Below, piece by piece: positions 33,460-40,933 of a stretch of DNA of 41,609 bases (the first letter of the stretch is position 1; the number at the start of each line of letters is the position of its first letter). The stretch comes from Clostridia bacterium. Lineage in GTDB: Bacteria > Bacillota > Clostridia > Oscillospirales > CAG-272. A program made the translations under genes and the position numbers. Under the pieces are notes generated by a model. It ran no database searches and had not been told where the DNA came from. It saw nothing but the letters and a program-made list of their open reading frames with translations. The stretch is taken from assembly GCA_017942005.1 (NCBI GenBank), contig JAGAVJ010000004.1:1-41609 (forward strand), given 5' to 3'.

Positions 33460-34662
33460 ATGAATCACACAGAAGGAGAACAGAACATACCGCAAATCAT
33501 GCAGTCCATAGGAATTGGACCGGGAAAAAAGCAATTTGGTTCTATACTGATTTATATAGGAATTGCTGCCATTATACTTTTCTTATTTTTCCGCTTTTTA
33601 TGGAATCCGGTTTTACCGTTTTTACTTGGCGGTCTACTTGCTGCGGTACTGCAAAAGCCGCTTGATTTTTTGGACCGTATCTGCGGCAAAAGAAAAAAAC
33701 TCCGCTGTGTATGGGCATTTGTACTTGTATTTGGATGCGTCGCCTTGATTTTGACCCTCATTTTCTGCATTACAAATGTATTACTCGGTGAATGCGGAAC
33801 GTTTTTTAACTGGCTTGGCGACAATATCGACACCATCGGAACCTCATTTTCACGCATGACAGAACAACTGGAACAGTTTTTGCAGTCGCTGCCGTTTCTC
33901 GACCATGCAAAGGGAAGTACACGAGCCGTACCTTCTGAGACAGAGGATAACATCCTTGTTTCGTTTCTGCTGTCTGTCGATGATATTCTAATCAATACGA
34001 TGCAGAAAACCGTTTCCGCAGTGACGGCAAAAATTCCGGCATTTCTTACTGCAGTTGCCGCGGCACTTCCGAAAATTTTATTATTTCTCGGTGTCTTTCT
34101 GCTTGCCGCAGTTTATATGACAATAGAATACCACGAAATCGGCGCATTTTTGAAAAAGAAATGCCCCCAAAAGACCACTGCGTTGTTGTCCGGGCTGCGG
34201 CTGTCACTGCTTTCTACCGTATGGCTTTATCTGCGTGCCTATATTATTTTATGTCTGATCACCTTTGCTGAATTATATGCGGGATTCGCCATTCTTGGCA
34301 TCCATTGGGCATTCGGTGCAGCAGCGCTCGGCGCTTTGATTGACCTGCTTCCCGTATTTGGGACGGGGACCCTATTGCTTCCATGGGCAATTTTTGAGCT
34401 TATCCGCGGAGGATGGTACCGCGGTATTGGTCTGGTTGTTTTGTATTTAATCATCTGTATGGTGCGTCAGATATTGGAACCGAAAATCATTGGAAAAAGC
34501 ATCGGACTGCATCCTTTAGCTGCCTTGTTTTTTATGTATACTGGGATCAAGCTGTTCGGCTTAGCGGGATTGTTTTTATTTCCAATGACAGCAGCAGTTG
34601 TATGGAAGTATTTTGAAAGCCGCAGCAAAGTCGAGAGAAAGAAAGGGAAGGAAGGGGGATGA
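33460..34662 (+). CDS. AI-2E family transporter (YtvI-like permease)
   Basis: A 400-residue integral membrane protein of the AI-2E/PerM family. An N-terminal pair of helices is followed by the soluble segment between residues 110 and 190 and then several C-terminal helices with the family blocks GALIDLLPVFGTG, RQILEPKIIGKSIGLHPLAAL and GLAGLFLFPM. The clostridial relative YtvI is sporulation-associated, which fits spoIIR and the M50 protease nearby, but this is inference. CGGAGG lies 9 nt before the ATG. Two small hairpins (GGCTG/CAGCC; ATATGG/CCATAT) precede the ribosome site. Confidence 0.88.
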   Translation: MNHTEGEQNIPQIMQSIGIGPGKKQFGSILIYIGIAAIILFLFFRFLWNPVLPFLLGGLLAAVLQKPLDFLDRICGKRKKLRCVWAFVLVFGCVALILTLIFCITNVLLGECGTFFNWLGDNIDTIGTSFSRMTEQLEQFLQSLPFLDHAKGSTRAVPSETEDNILVSFLLSVDDILINTMQKTVSAVTAKIPAFLTAVAAALPKILLFLGVFLLAAVYMTIEYHEIGAFLKKKCPQKTTALLSGLRLSLLSTVWLYLRAYIILCLITFAELYAGFAILGIHWAFGAAALGALIDLLPVFGTGTLLLPWAIFELIRGGWYRGIGLVVLYLIICMVRQILEPKIIGKSIGLHPLAALFFMYTGIKLFGLAGLFLFPMTAAVVWKYFESRSKVERKKGKEGG

Positions 34663-34669
34663 TGCATTC

Positions 34670-35302
34670 GTGACCTTTCGTTGTCATCCATTATTTTTCT
34701 GTACCTTGTTTTTATTGATCGCATTCACTGGAATTCGTATCACAGCAGTGTTTTTGCTGTTCTGTCTTGCGCATGAAATGGGACATTTTATCTGCATGGC
34801 ACGATTTCACGTACCTGTTCACTGTGTAACATTGTCTCCAGGCGGTATAACCATTGCAGGTGATTTTTCTCACTGTGGATATAAAGAAGAAGCGATCATC
34901 CACAGTATGGGTATTGCCGTCAATATTCTGCTTATGTGTATTTTCCGGATACTGCATAAGCCGCTTTACATGGAAATGAACCTGTTGCTTGCATGTTACA
35001 ACAGTTTACCGCTCCCTGGACATGATGGCGCAAAATTGCTTCATGCAATCCTTGGATTGGCAGATGAAACACACAGAGAATATGGAATGCGGATCATGAT
35101 CTGGATGGCACATATCATGGAAGCCGTTTTTTACGTATTTGCCGCATGGTTATTTTGGTTCTGCGCACTGCGGGATCCAAGCGCGGAAGCGCTTTTATGC
35201 GGTACGATGTTCTGGACCGTTTTAAACAGCATCTCACACCGATTTCTGCCGTTTCAGGATCATACTTATATGGAAAAAAAGCAGAGCAATATCAAAAAAT
35301 GA
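34670..35302 (+). CDS. M50 family zinc metalloprotease (site-2 protease, SpoIVFB-like)
   Basis: A 210-residue membrane protein. The active-site H-E-x-x-H is AHEMGHF (near residues 35-39) inside a hydrophobic helix, and the second zinc motif is NSLPLPGHDG in place of NPLP..DG. This is the intramembrane-protease layout of SpoIVFB, which cleaves pro-sigma-K in the mother cell. No SpoIVFA partner is adjacent. I place the start at the GTG (34670), 11 nt after GGAAGGGGG, rather than at the ATG at 34598 inside the previous gene. It lies 7 nt after the AI-2E gene. Confidence 0.85.
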   Translation: MTFRCHPLFFCTLFLLIAFTGIRITAVFLLFCLAHEMGHFICMARFHVPVHCVTLSPGGITIAGDFSHCGYKEEAIIHSMGIAVNILLMCIFRILHKPLYMEMNLLLACYNSLPLPGHDGAKLLHAILGLADETHREYGMRIMIWMAHIMEAVFYVFAAWLFWFCALRDPSAEALLCGTMFWTVLNSISHRFLPFQDHTYMEKKQSNIKK

Positions 35303-35318
35303 TATTGCTCATATTTTT
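35284..35318 (+). terminator. Intrinsic terminator overlapping the M50 stop codon
   Basis: A perfect 10-bp stem, GAGCAATATC (35284-35293) with GATATTGCTC (35301-35310), then ATATTTTT. The left arm lies inside the coding sequence, and the stop codon at 35300 forms the edge of the loop. Confidence 0.8.
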
Positions 35319-35321
35319 AAC

Positions 35322-35374
35322 GATGAGGAGATGCTTTTTGAAAAAAGCACCTCCTCAAACTCCACCGCAAAAAC
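35322..35374 (+). repeat. Hairpin repeat family R1, copy 3
   Basis: GATGAGGAGATGCTTTTTGA with its inverted arm, then AAACTCCACCGCAAAAAC. It is nearly identical to copy 2 (19731) and to the reverse complement of copy 1 (2430-2482). It lies 20 nt after the M50 stop. Confidence 0.75.
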
Positions 35375-35453
35375 TTTTAACGAACAACAAAATATACGAA
35401 TGTTTGTTAGTTTATCCAGGTTTAAAGTTTTTGGAATTGGGGTAAGAGGAATC

Positions 35454-35515
35454 CGGGCTGTCGCATTAACATGGTTCCACACGGCTGCTGACTGCGACAG
35501 CCTATGAAATTCATC
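35454..35515 (+). repeat. Hairpin repeat family R2, copy b
   Basis: CGGGCTGTCGCATTAACATG, then GTTCCACACGG and the closing arm TGCGACAGCC, followed by TATGAAATTC. It matches copy a at 38883 and copy c at 5066. The rest of the 35303-35530 gap holds the M50 terminator and R1. Confidence 0.7.
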
Positions 35516-35530
35516 GAACTCACATAAAAA

Positions 35531-37267
35531 TTACGGCGCTACAGACTCTGACGGGGCATCTGTATTTTCAGGATCACTGCGGCGTATTTTTTTGGTCGTT
35601 GTTTTTAAAAATTCGTTTTTGCGGATGACAAGCCGACGGATATGCTTATACGGCGGCAGAGATTGGTTTACCTCGCGGACAAGATCATACAGCACAATCC
35701 GCAGCTTTTCCATGCTTGCAGAATCGACTTCATTTTCACCGATCAAAGCTGCGACCTCTGCTTTATCAGGATAGACCGCAGCACAAATCTGCGGAACGCC
35801 GTTCTTTTCCTCTGCATATACCATACATTCTGAAATGACAGGATACCGCATCAGATACGCTTCCAGCTCTTCCGGGAAAATCTTCTTGCCGTTGGGGGAA
35901 ACAATCATGGATTTCATACGTCCCGTAATTTTGTATGCACCATTCTTTTTCTGGCACGCAAGATCACCGGTATGGAACCATCCGTCGCGCAGCACTTCTG
36001 CTGTAGCATCTGGATTTTTATAATATCCAAGCATCACGTTCGGACCGCGCAGACACAGCTCTCCTACACCGTTTTCATCCGGTTCATCAATACGTGCTTC
36101 CACACCAAATACAGGAAAACCCGTATCGTCTGCACAACGGTAGCTGTCATCATGCATAAGGGAAATCGGAGCCGTTTCCGTCAATCCGTATCCACAATAT
36201 ACAGAATAGCCGAAAGCTTCAAAGCTCTTGAAAATTTCAGGAGAAAGTGCTGCCGCACCGACAAGGATAGCACGCAGGCGACCGCCGAAGAAATGATCGA
36301 CCGTTGAGAAAATTTTTCGTTTGTTTTTCTGTGCCGCTTTTTCTGAAAGCAGTTTTAATGTCGTTCCCGCTACACCGGACGCCGTTTTCTGAATACCGAG
36401 AAGCAGCTTACCGCCGCGTGCTTCTGCATATCCGCGGCGCACAAAGCGGGTCATAAATTCAAGAATCGCTGGAACGGTAATCAAGATTGACGGCTGGAAT
36501 AAATTAAAATCTTTTGGCAGACGGCGCAAATTGTCATTGAACGCGATACTGCCGCCGCTGTAAAGAATTGCAAGACTGGTTGTACATTCATACGTGTGAT
36601 GCAGCGGCAGATGAGAAAGCACACGGTCTTCTTCCACAATTTTCACACGATGACAAACGTTTTCAATGTCCGCACAGATGTTGTGCTGTGACAAAAGCAC
36701 ACCCTTGGCAACACCCATGGTGCCGGATGTATAAAGCAAAACGCCGGGTTCGTCTGGATTTACTTTATGCGCATCATAGATGGTGCTGCCCTCAGCACGA
36801 AGCTCTGCACCGCGTGCAAAATAGGTATCTGCACAAACAAGCGGCAGAAAGTTGATGCCTTGGTTTTTTATTTCTGAAAGCTTTTCTTCCATATCAGCGG
36901 TGTAAAGGACAGCGGCACAACAAGCATCTGTCATCAAATCCAAAAGCTCGTCAGAACGGAGATCACGGTCCAGTGGCAGGATTGTCCCGACGCCGCATCC
37001 GATTGCCAAATAGGAAACCATCCAAAGATAACTGTTTTTACCTGTGACAGCAATTGTTTTTCCTTCCAGTCCCAGTGCGCACAGATAGGTAGCTAAATTT
37101 TTCACATCTTCCGCAAACTCTGTATAACTTTTCGTCATGACACTGTCTTCATCCGGTCCTTCGCGCCAGAGGAAAGCGGTATTGACAGCATATCGTTCAG
37201 TAATTTCATAAAGCAGCTCTCTAAAATCGCCGACTTCCCAATTTTGATAAAATGGTGCTTTTTTCAT
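35531..37267 (-). CDS. AMP-binding acyl-CoA synthetase/ligase
   Basis: A 578-residue ANL-superfamily enzyme, probably a long-chain fatty acid-CoA ligase or acyl-activating enzyme in the cytoplasm. The P-loop-like motif is LLYTSGTMGVAKGVLLSQ. The A5 block GYGLTETAPIS, A7 GWFHTGDLA and A8 GRMKSMIVSPNGKKIFPEELE (here cited in part) follow in order, and the C-terminal domain keeps the lysine-containing FLKTTTKKIRR. The start ATG follows AGAAAGAAGAAA, a purine-rich but weak ribosome site. It is monocistronic and convergent with the M50 gene. Confidence 0.9.
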   Translation of the reverse strand: MKKAPFYQNWEVGDFRELLYEITERYAVNTAFLWREGPDEDSVMTKSYTEFAEDVKNLATYLCALGLEGKTIAVTGKNSYLWMVSYLAIGCGVGTILPLDRDLRSDELLDLMTDACCAAVLYTADMEEKLSEIKNQGINFLPLVCADTYFARGAELRAEGSTIYDAHKVNPDEPGVLLYTSGTMGVAKGVLLSQHNICADIENVCHRVKIVEEDRVLSHLPLHHTYECTTSLAILYSGGSIAFNDNLRRLPKDFNLFQPSILITVPAILEFMTRFVRRGYAEARGGKLLLGIQKTASGVAGTTLKLLSEKAAQKNKRKIFSTVDHFFGGRLRAILVGAAALSPEIFKSFEAFGYSVYCGYGLTETAPISLMHDDSYRCADDTGFPVFGVEARIDEPDENGVGELCLRGPNVMLGYYKNPDATAEVLRDGWFHTGDLACQKKNGAYKITGRMKSMIVSPNGKKIFPEELEAYLMRYPVISECMVYAEEKNGVPQICAAVYPDKAEVAALIGENEVDSASMEKLRIVLYDLVREVNQSLPPYKHIRRLVIRKNEFLKTTTKKIRRSDPENTDAPSESVAP

Positions 37268-37459
37268 AACAATTTCTTCTTTCTGTTATAAATACGTTAT
37301 TTTGGCATCCGGTTCTATGCATACAGCCGGATTTTACCGATACGCGCGGCATCCTGATATTCACGAAACTGATTCTTTTAACAGTATATCATGCAATTAT
37401 GAGAGTTATGTGAACAAATTTCTGCTAATATGAAAAATAGAAAAATTTTCATTTCTGTA

Positions 37460-37488
37460 TTGACAAAATTTGATTTTTATGATATAAT
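37460..37488 (+). promoter_or_regulatory. Consensus promoter of tRNA-Ser
   Basis: TTGACA (37460-37465), a 17-bp spacer and TATAAT (37483-37488), 37 nt before the mature tRNA. Confidence 0.85.
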
Positions 37489-37524
37489 TTATATGTTATC
37501 AAGCAACAGCGGCAAAAATAAAAT

Positions 37525-37616
37525 GGAGAAGTCGCGTAGTTGGTCGAGCGCGCGCGACTGGAAATCGCGTAACTACCAAACATAGTTCGAGAGTTCGAAT
37601 CTCTCCTTCTCCGCCA
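37525..37616 (+). tRNA. tRNA-Ser (anticodon GGA)
   Basis: A class II tRNA. The acceptor stem GGAGAAG (37525-37531) pairs with CTTCTCC (37606-37612), with discriminator G and an encoded CCA (37614-37616). The anticodon stem CGCGA/TCGCG holds the loop CTGGAAA, anticodon GGA. There is a long variable arm (about 37570-37590) and the T arm GAGAG-TTCGAAT-CTCTC. A promoter and terminator flank it. Confidence 0.97.
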
Positions 37617-37620
37617 ATGA

Positions 37621-37656
37621 AAAAGCCCGAAATCACAGTGATTTTAGGGCTTTTTT
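37621..37656 (+). terminator. Intrinsic terminator of tRNA-Ser
   Basis: AAAAGCCC (37621-37628) pairs with GGGCTTTT (37647-37654), with an inner AAATCAC/GTGATTT stem and a T6 tail. Confidence 0.9.
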
Positions 37657-37784
37657 CTGTTTTAAAAATGGATTGATCCCAATGCTGTTTCTTTGCAGAA
37701 ATTGTTATAAAATGATAATACAAGCTGCTTTCAATATGGTATACTGTTGTCATCAAAAATTGAAATGAATGAGGTATCAAAACC

Positions 37785-38849
37785 ATGAATGATTACAGAA
37801 CGGCACCCAAAGTACCAAACGAATTTATTATCAAACCAGTACGCAGTATCGAAGCCTTCAGTGGTGAAGCATGGCCATTCAGTAATGTGAAACCGGCAGT
37901 TTTCGCGGCTCTCGGTCTTTTATACGGAAAAACCGAAAAAGTCGGAAATACCGGTGCACTGATATACAGTGATATGGAATATTCGGTGCAAAACGTATTA
38001 ACCGGATATGCATTTGGACTATTTTACTGCATGCCGGAACCCGTTTTAAGCGCTGCTATTTACGGACTTTCTTTTACCCAACTGCAATCTCCCGATGCTG
38101 ATGAAGTAGAGAAAATCGTAACAGAAACGGTTTCACAGGGAAACGCGGTATATATGATCGAAAGCGAGACGCCGTTCAGTTACCTGATTTGGGGATACCG
38201 TAATCACGGAGAAATTTTGCTCGGTCATAAATTTGAAGAGGGAAATGACGGCATGAACTGTGCACTGAACCTTGATAAACCAGCCGAATTCTCTTCTTTA
38301 GAAGGTCCCTTCAAGGAAATTCTCGTGTTTCATCCCAACAGCGAGCCATACAGCCGCGACGATGCTTACAGAGAAGCGCTCACCCGTGGTGTCCAAATGC
38401 TTACAGAAACCGAACCGCCAAAGGAAATGGATTTCGCCAAGGTACATTACGGATACGGACAGGCAATCTACGATGAGTGGATTCGTCAGCTTGACCAGGC
38501 AAATAAAGAAAAGAAAGAAGCATTTTACTTCACATCTCCAATCTTTCCACATTTTATTGCACTTTTGGAAAATCGAACACACTTATATAAATTTTTAAAA
38601 CTGTATGCAGAAATGAAAGCGGATAAGAGTCTTGCAAAAGCCGCAGAATTATGTGAAAAACTGAAAAATAATGCGGAAAACGGAGCGCAGATCGGTTTTG
38701 AAAATGAATGGTCTGACCCAAAAATTCTTGCCCTAAGCAATAATGAACGCCGTTCTATGCTGATTGACACCCTTTTAGAGTGCCGCAGCCTTGAATTGGA
38801 AATTGCTGCATATATCAAAGTGTATCTGGAAAATACAGAAACGAAATAA
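37785..38849 (+). CDS. Protein of unknown function
   Basis: A 354-residue protein with no signal peptide or membrane helix. Its first 200 residues alternate strands and helices (LIYSDMEYSVQNVLTGYAFGL, given by position near 60-80; YMIESETPFSYLIWGYRNHG). The C-terminal third is helical and lysine-rich (FLKLYAEMKADKSLAKAAELCEKLK region, near 265-290). The arrangement recalls C39-like/BtrH-type folds with a helical tail, but I see no catalytic cysteine-histidine pair to support that. The start follows a weak GAGG site. R2 copy a follows 34 nt after the stop. Confidence 0.65.
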   Translation: MNDYRTAPKVPNEFIIKPVRSIEAFSGEAWPFSNVKPAVFAALGLLYGKTEKVGNTGALIYSDMEYSVQNVLTGYAFGLFYCMPEPVLSAAIYGLSFTQLQSPDADEVEKIVTETVSQGNAVYMIESETPFSYLIWGYRNHGEILLGHKFEEGNDGMNCALNLDKPAEFSSLEGPFKEILVFHPNSEPYSRDDAYREALTRGVQMLTETEPPKEMDFAKVHYGYGQAIYDEWIRQLDQANKEKKEAFYFTSPIFPHFIALLENRTHLYKFLKLYAEMKADKSLAKAAELCEKLKNNAENGAQIGFENEWSDPKILALSNNERRSMLIDTLLECRSLELEIAAYIKVYLENTETK

Positions 38850-38882
38850 TGCTATGGTTGTGTCTTTACATACAATGAACAG

Positions 38883-38943
38883 CGGGCTGTCGCATTTACA
38901 TGGCTCCATACGACTGTCGCATGCGACAGTCTATAAAATTCGC
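38883..38943 (+). repeat. Hairpin repeat family R2, copy a
   Basis: CGGGCTGTCGCATTTACATG, then GCTCCATACGACTG and the closing arm TGCGACAGTC, followed by TATAAAATTC. The stem GGCTGTCGCA/TGCGACAGTC has one wobble-type change against copy b, while the loop core ACATGG.TCCA.ACG is shared. Confidence 0.7.
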
Positions 38944-38944
38944 C

Positions 38945-38991
38945 TTTTCGCTTTTTCAAGCGAAAAAGCGAATTCGGATCACTTCGTGATC
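38945..38991 (+). other. Two consecutive hairpins before a terminator
   Basis: CGCTTTTTC followed by GCGAAAAAGCG (about 38949-38970) and then GATCAC-TTC-GTGATC (38977-38991). With R2 copy a before and the terminator after, the gap 38850-39080 is almost entirely palindromic. Confidence 0.5.
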
Positions 38992-38993
38992 TC

Positions 38994-39033
38994 GGGCTGC
39001 TGCAAGTTTTTAACTTGCAGCAGCCCCCTTTTT
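38994..39033 (+). terminator. Strong intrinsic terminator
   Basis: A perfect 15-bp stem, GGGCTGCTGCAAGTT (from 38994) with AACTTGCAGCAGCCC, followed by CCTTTTTC. Confidence 0.85.
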
Positions 39034-39083
39034 CTTCAGAATCAATAATAGAATTATTTTTTATTTATGCTCTTGCAGAAATC

Positions 39084-39112
39084 TTGAAAATATGATATAC
39101 TTATGTTATAAT
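39084..39112 (+). promoter_or_regulatory. Promoter of the alpha/beta-hydrolase gene
   Basis: TTGAAA (39084-39089), a 17-bp spacer and TATAAT (39107-39112), 100 nt before the start codon. Confidence 0.65.
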
Positions 39113-39211
39113 TTCCTATAACAGTATGAAGTTGATTTACTATAACAAAAATTATATGGAATGATGAGGCGGTACCGTCCTTATTGAATCAGTACCAGAA
39201 AGGAATCATTT

Positions 39212-40024
39212 ATGCTCAATCAAGTAATCTCACTCAGACCGGATGATCCGGATATTACATTAACTGCTTATGTGGCAGATGAAGGATGGAAAAACCGTGA
39301 TGCCATGCTTGTTTTACCCGGCGGAGGTTATTCCGGAATCTGTGACGACAGAGAAGGGGAACCGATTGCACTTGCGTTTCTTGCACGCGGTGTCAATGCG
39401 TTTGTGTTAAAGTATTCCGTTGCGGCAAAAGCAAAATTTCCACGTCCTCTGGTCGATGCATCTCTTGCAATGGCATATATCAAAGATCATGCCGATGAAT
39501 TTCACATTGATCCTAACCGTGTTTTCTGTGTCGGATTTTCCGCGGGCGGTCACCTTTCTGCCTCTCTCGGTACCCTGTGGCATTTACCGGAAGTTGATGC
39601 AGCGTCCGGTCTGCCGCACGGAAAAAATAAGCCTGCCGGCATGGTGCTGTGTTATGCAGTTTTGACAAGCAATGAAATGGCTCATAAAGGCTCCTTTTAT
39701 AACATACTTGGCACACAAACACCGACGAATGAAGAATTGGATCGGTATTCCATTGAAAAACATATTGATGAACATACAGTACCCGCATTCTTAATGCATA
39801 CGGCGGAAGATCCTGTCGTTCCTGTGGAAAATGCACTGTATACAGCAGAAGCACTTTCTAAACAGAAAATCCCGTTTGAATTACATATCTACCCACATGG
39901 CCCGCACGGCATGGCGCTCGGTGATTGGCAGACCTCCCGCGGCAATCAGGCGTGGGAAGATGATGCCGTCGCAAAATGGATAGACGATGCAGTTTACTGG
40001 ATGAAGGGTATTGTCACAGAATAA
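39212..40024 (+). CDS. Alpha/beta-hydrolase, acetyl-xylan/feruloyl esterase-like (BD-FAE type)
   Basis: A 270-residue cytoplasmic esterase. The oxyanion block is LVLPGGGYSGIC. The nucleophile serine is in GFSAGGHLSAS (near residue 110), the aspartate in HTAEDPVVPVEN (near 199) and the histidine in YPHGPHGMAL (near 230). The order and length match the Aes-like family that includes bifunctional feruloyl/acetyl-xylan esterases. AAAGGAA lies 7 nt before the ATG. With two further esterases, the SGNH hydrolase and the beta-helix protein, it supports a life on decorated plant or mucosal glycans. Confidence 0.87.
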   Translation: MLNQVISLRPDDPDITLTAYVADEGWKNRDAMLVLPGGGYSGICDDREGEPIALAFLARGVNAFVLKYSVAAKAKFPRPLVDASLAMAYIKDHADEFHIDPNRVFCVGFSAGGHLSASLGTLWHLPEVDAASGLPHGKNKPAGMVLCYAVLTSNEMAHKGSFYNILGTQTPTNEELDRYSIEKHIDEHTVPAFLMHTAEDPVVPVENALYTAEALSKQKIPFELHIYPHGPHGMALGDWQTSRGNQAWEDDAVAKWIDDAVYWMKGIVTE

Positions 40025-40033
40025 AAGCCATAT

Positions 40034-40072
40034 GAAGGTTGTTGCATAAATTAGTAGCAGCCTTCTTTTTTT
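40034..40072 (+). terminator. Intrinsic terminator after the hydrolase gene
   Basis: GAAGGTTGTTGC (40034-40045) pairs with GCAGCCTTC (40057-40065), one bulge, followed by T7. Confidence 0.85.
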
Positions 40073-40192
40073 CGATTTTTATAAACGGTATGATCTGTCA
40101 ATCAGACAAACAGAATATTATACTTATTGCATAAAAACAGGAAAGTAAGTTTGTTCAATAAGACGAAATGAAAAATTTACTGAAAAAATTTG

Positions 40193-40221
40193 TTGACAGA
40201 TACAACGGTGTATGCTATAAT
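40193..40221 (+). promoter_or_regulatory. Consensus sigma-A promoter at the start of the AT-rich end
   Basis: TTGACA (40193-40198), a 17-bp spacer and TATAAT (40216-40221). It reads into a 25-codon ORF rather than a full gene. Confidence 0.8.
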
Positions 40222-40306
40222 TTAATAACAAAAAGCGTAGGCACTGACCGATTGAATTTATACGTTATCAGCAGACATGAAATCACAGCATCAAAGGAAC
40301 GACATC

Positions 40307-40384
40307 ATGAGGAGGATTTCAGGTCTGCTGAATTTTTATCAAAAATACGGTTACATAAAAGAAATTGTAAGGTATACCAACTAA
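40307..40384 (+). CDS. 25-codon ORF: gene remnant or leader peptide
   Basis: MRRISGLLNFYQKYGYIKEI followed by five residues and TAA. AAAGGA lies 8 nt before the ATG and a perfect promoter sits 86 nt upstream, so it looks translated. It resembles the first residues of a larger protein whose body is gone. From 40385 to 40513 I see nothing further except AT-rich DNA. Confidence 0.4.
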   Translation: MRRISGLLNFYQKYGYIKEIVRYTN

Positions 40385-40513
40385 GAAGTTTTGTCATTAT
40401 TTTAATACGATAACCTTGGAAAATTAATCAATTTTTGATAATACAACAGCCCCTGCAAATATAAAATGTGAGATTCACCTATTCAAAAATAATTATTAAA
40501 AAACAATAGTAAT

Positions 40514-40906
40514 ATGAAAAAACAATATTATAAAATCGTTAGAAATGGAATTCTTTTAATATCCTATATGGCACTGATGGGATTTATTTTTCAAATGGTA
40601 TTACTTCATTTCTTTTTTTCAGAGCCTGATATTATACAGGCAGCATCTTCACCAGATGGTCACTATATTGCATATGTCTTTGAAAGCAATGGTGGAGCAA
40701 CTTCTGGATTTATATATCATTTATCTATTATGGAAAATGGTAAAAAATTAAGAAAAGGACATGGGAATACGCATATATCAAATTTTCCGTTTTCAGTAAA
40801 GTGGATTGAAGACGATATACTTGAAGTGTATGATACATCTGAGAACTATTTGCATAAAGACTCCATAAAAGGTATTCAGATTTTGTATTGTAATGCATCT
40901 TCTTAG
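40514..40906 (+). CDS. DUF5412-like small membrane-anchored protein
   Basis: A 130-residue protein with an N-terminal membrane segment (about residues 11-35) followed by an extracytoplasmic domain. The segment ASSPDGHYIAYVFESNGGAT resembles the DUF5412-type SPDG-x-Y repeat of small exported Firmicutes proteins. There is no strong Shine-Dalgarno; AACAATAGTAAT precedes the ATG. Codon use and base composition are AT-rich, unlike the rest of the window, suggesting acquired DNA. It lies 27 nt before the truncated gene that follows. Function unknown. Confidence 0.6.
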   Translation: MKKQYYKIVRNGILLISYMALMGFIFQMVLLHFFFSEPDIIQAASSPDGHYIAYVFESNGGATSGFIYHLSIMENGKKLRKGHGNTHISNFPFSVKWIEDDILEVYDTSENYLHKDSIKGIQILYCNASS

Positions 40907-40933
40907 CTTGATAGAGTAAAACAGTGGAATATT

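Noticed and set aside
32468..39180. Weak similarity between the leaders near 32468 and 39163 (GAGG..CGG..CGTCC)
   Set aside because: Only about a dozen bases match, with gaps, and there is no shared architecture; likely chance.
40168..40413. An 81-codon frame in the AT-rich region
   Set aside because: It covers a consensus promoter and has no ribosome site; the 25-codon frame at 40307 explains the signals better.
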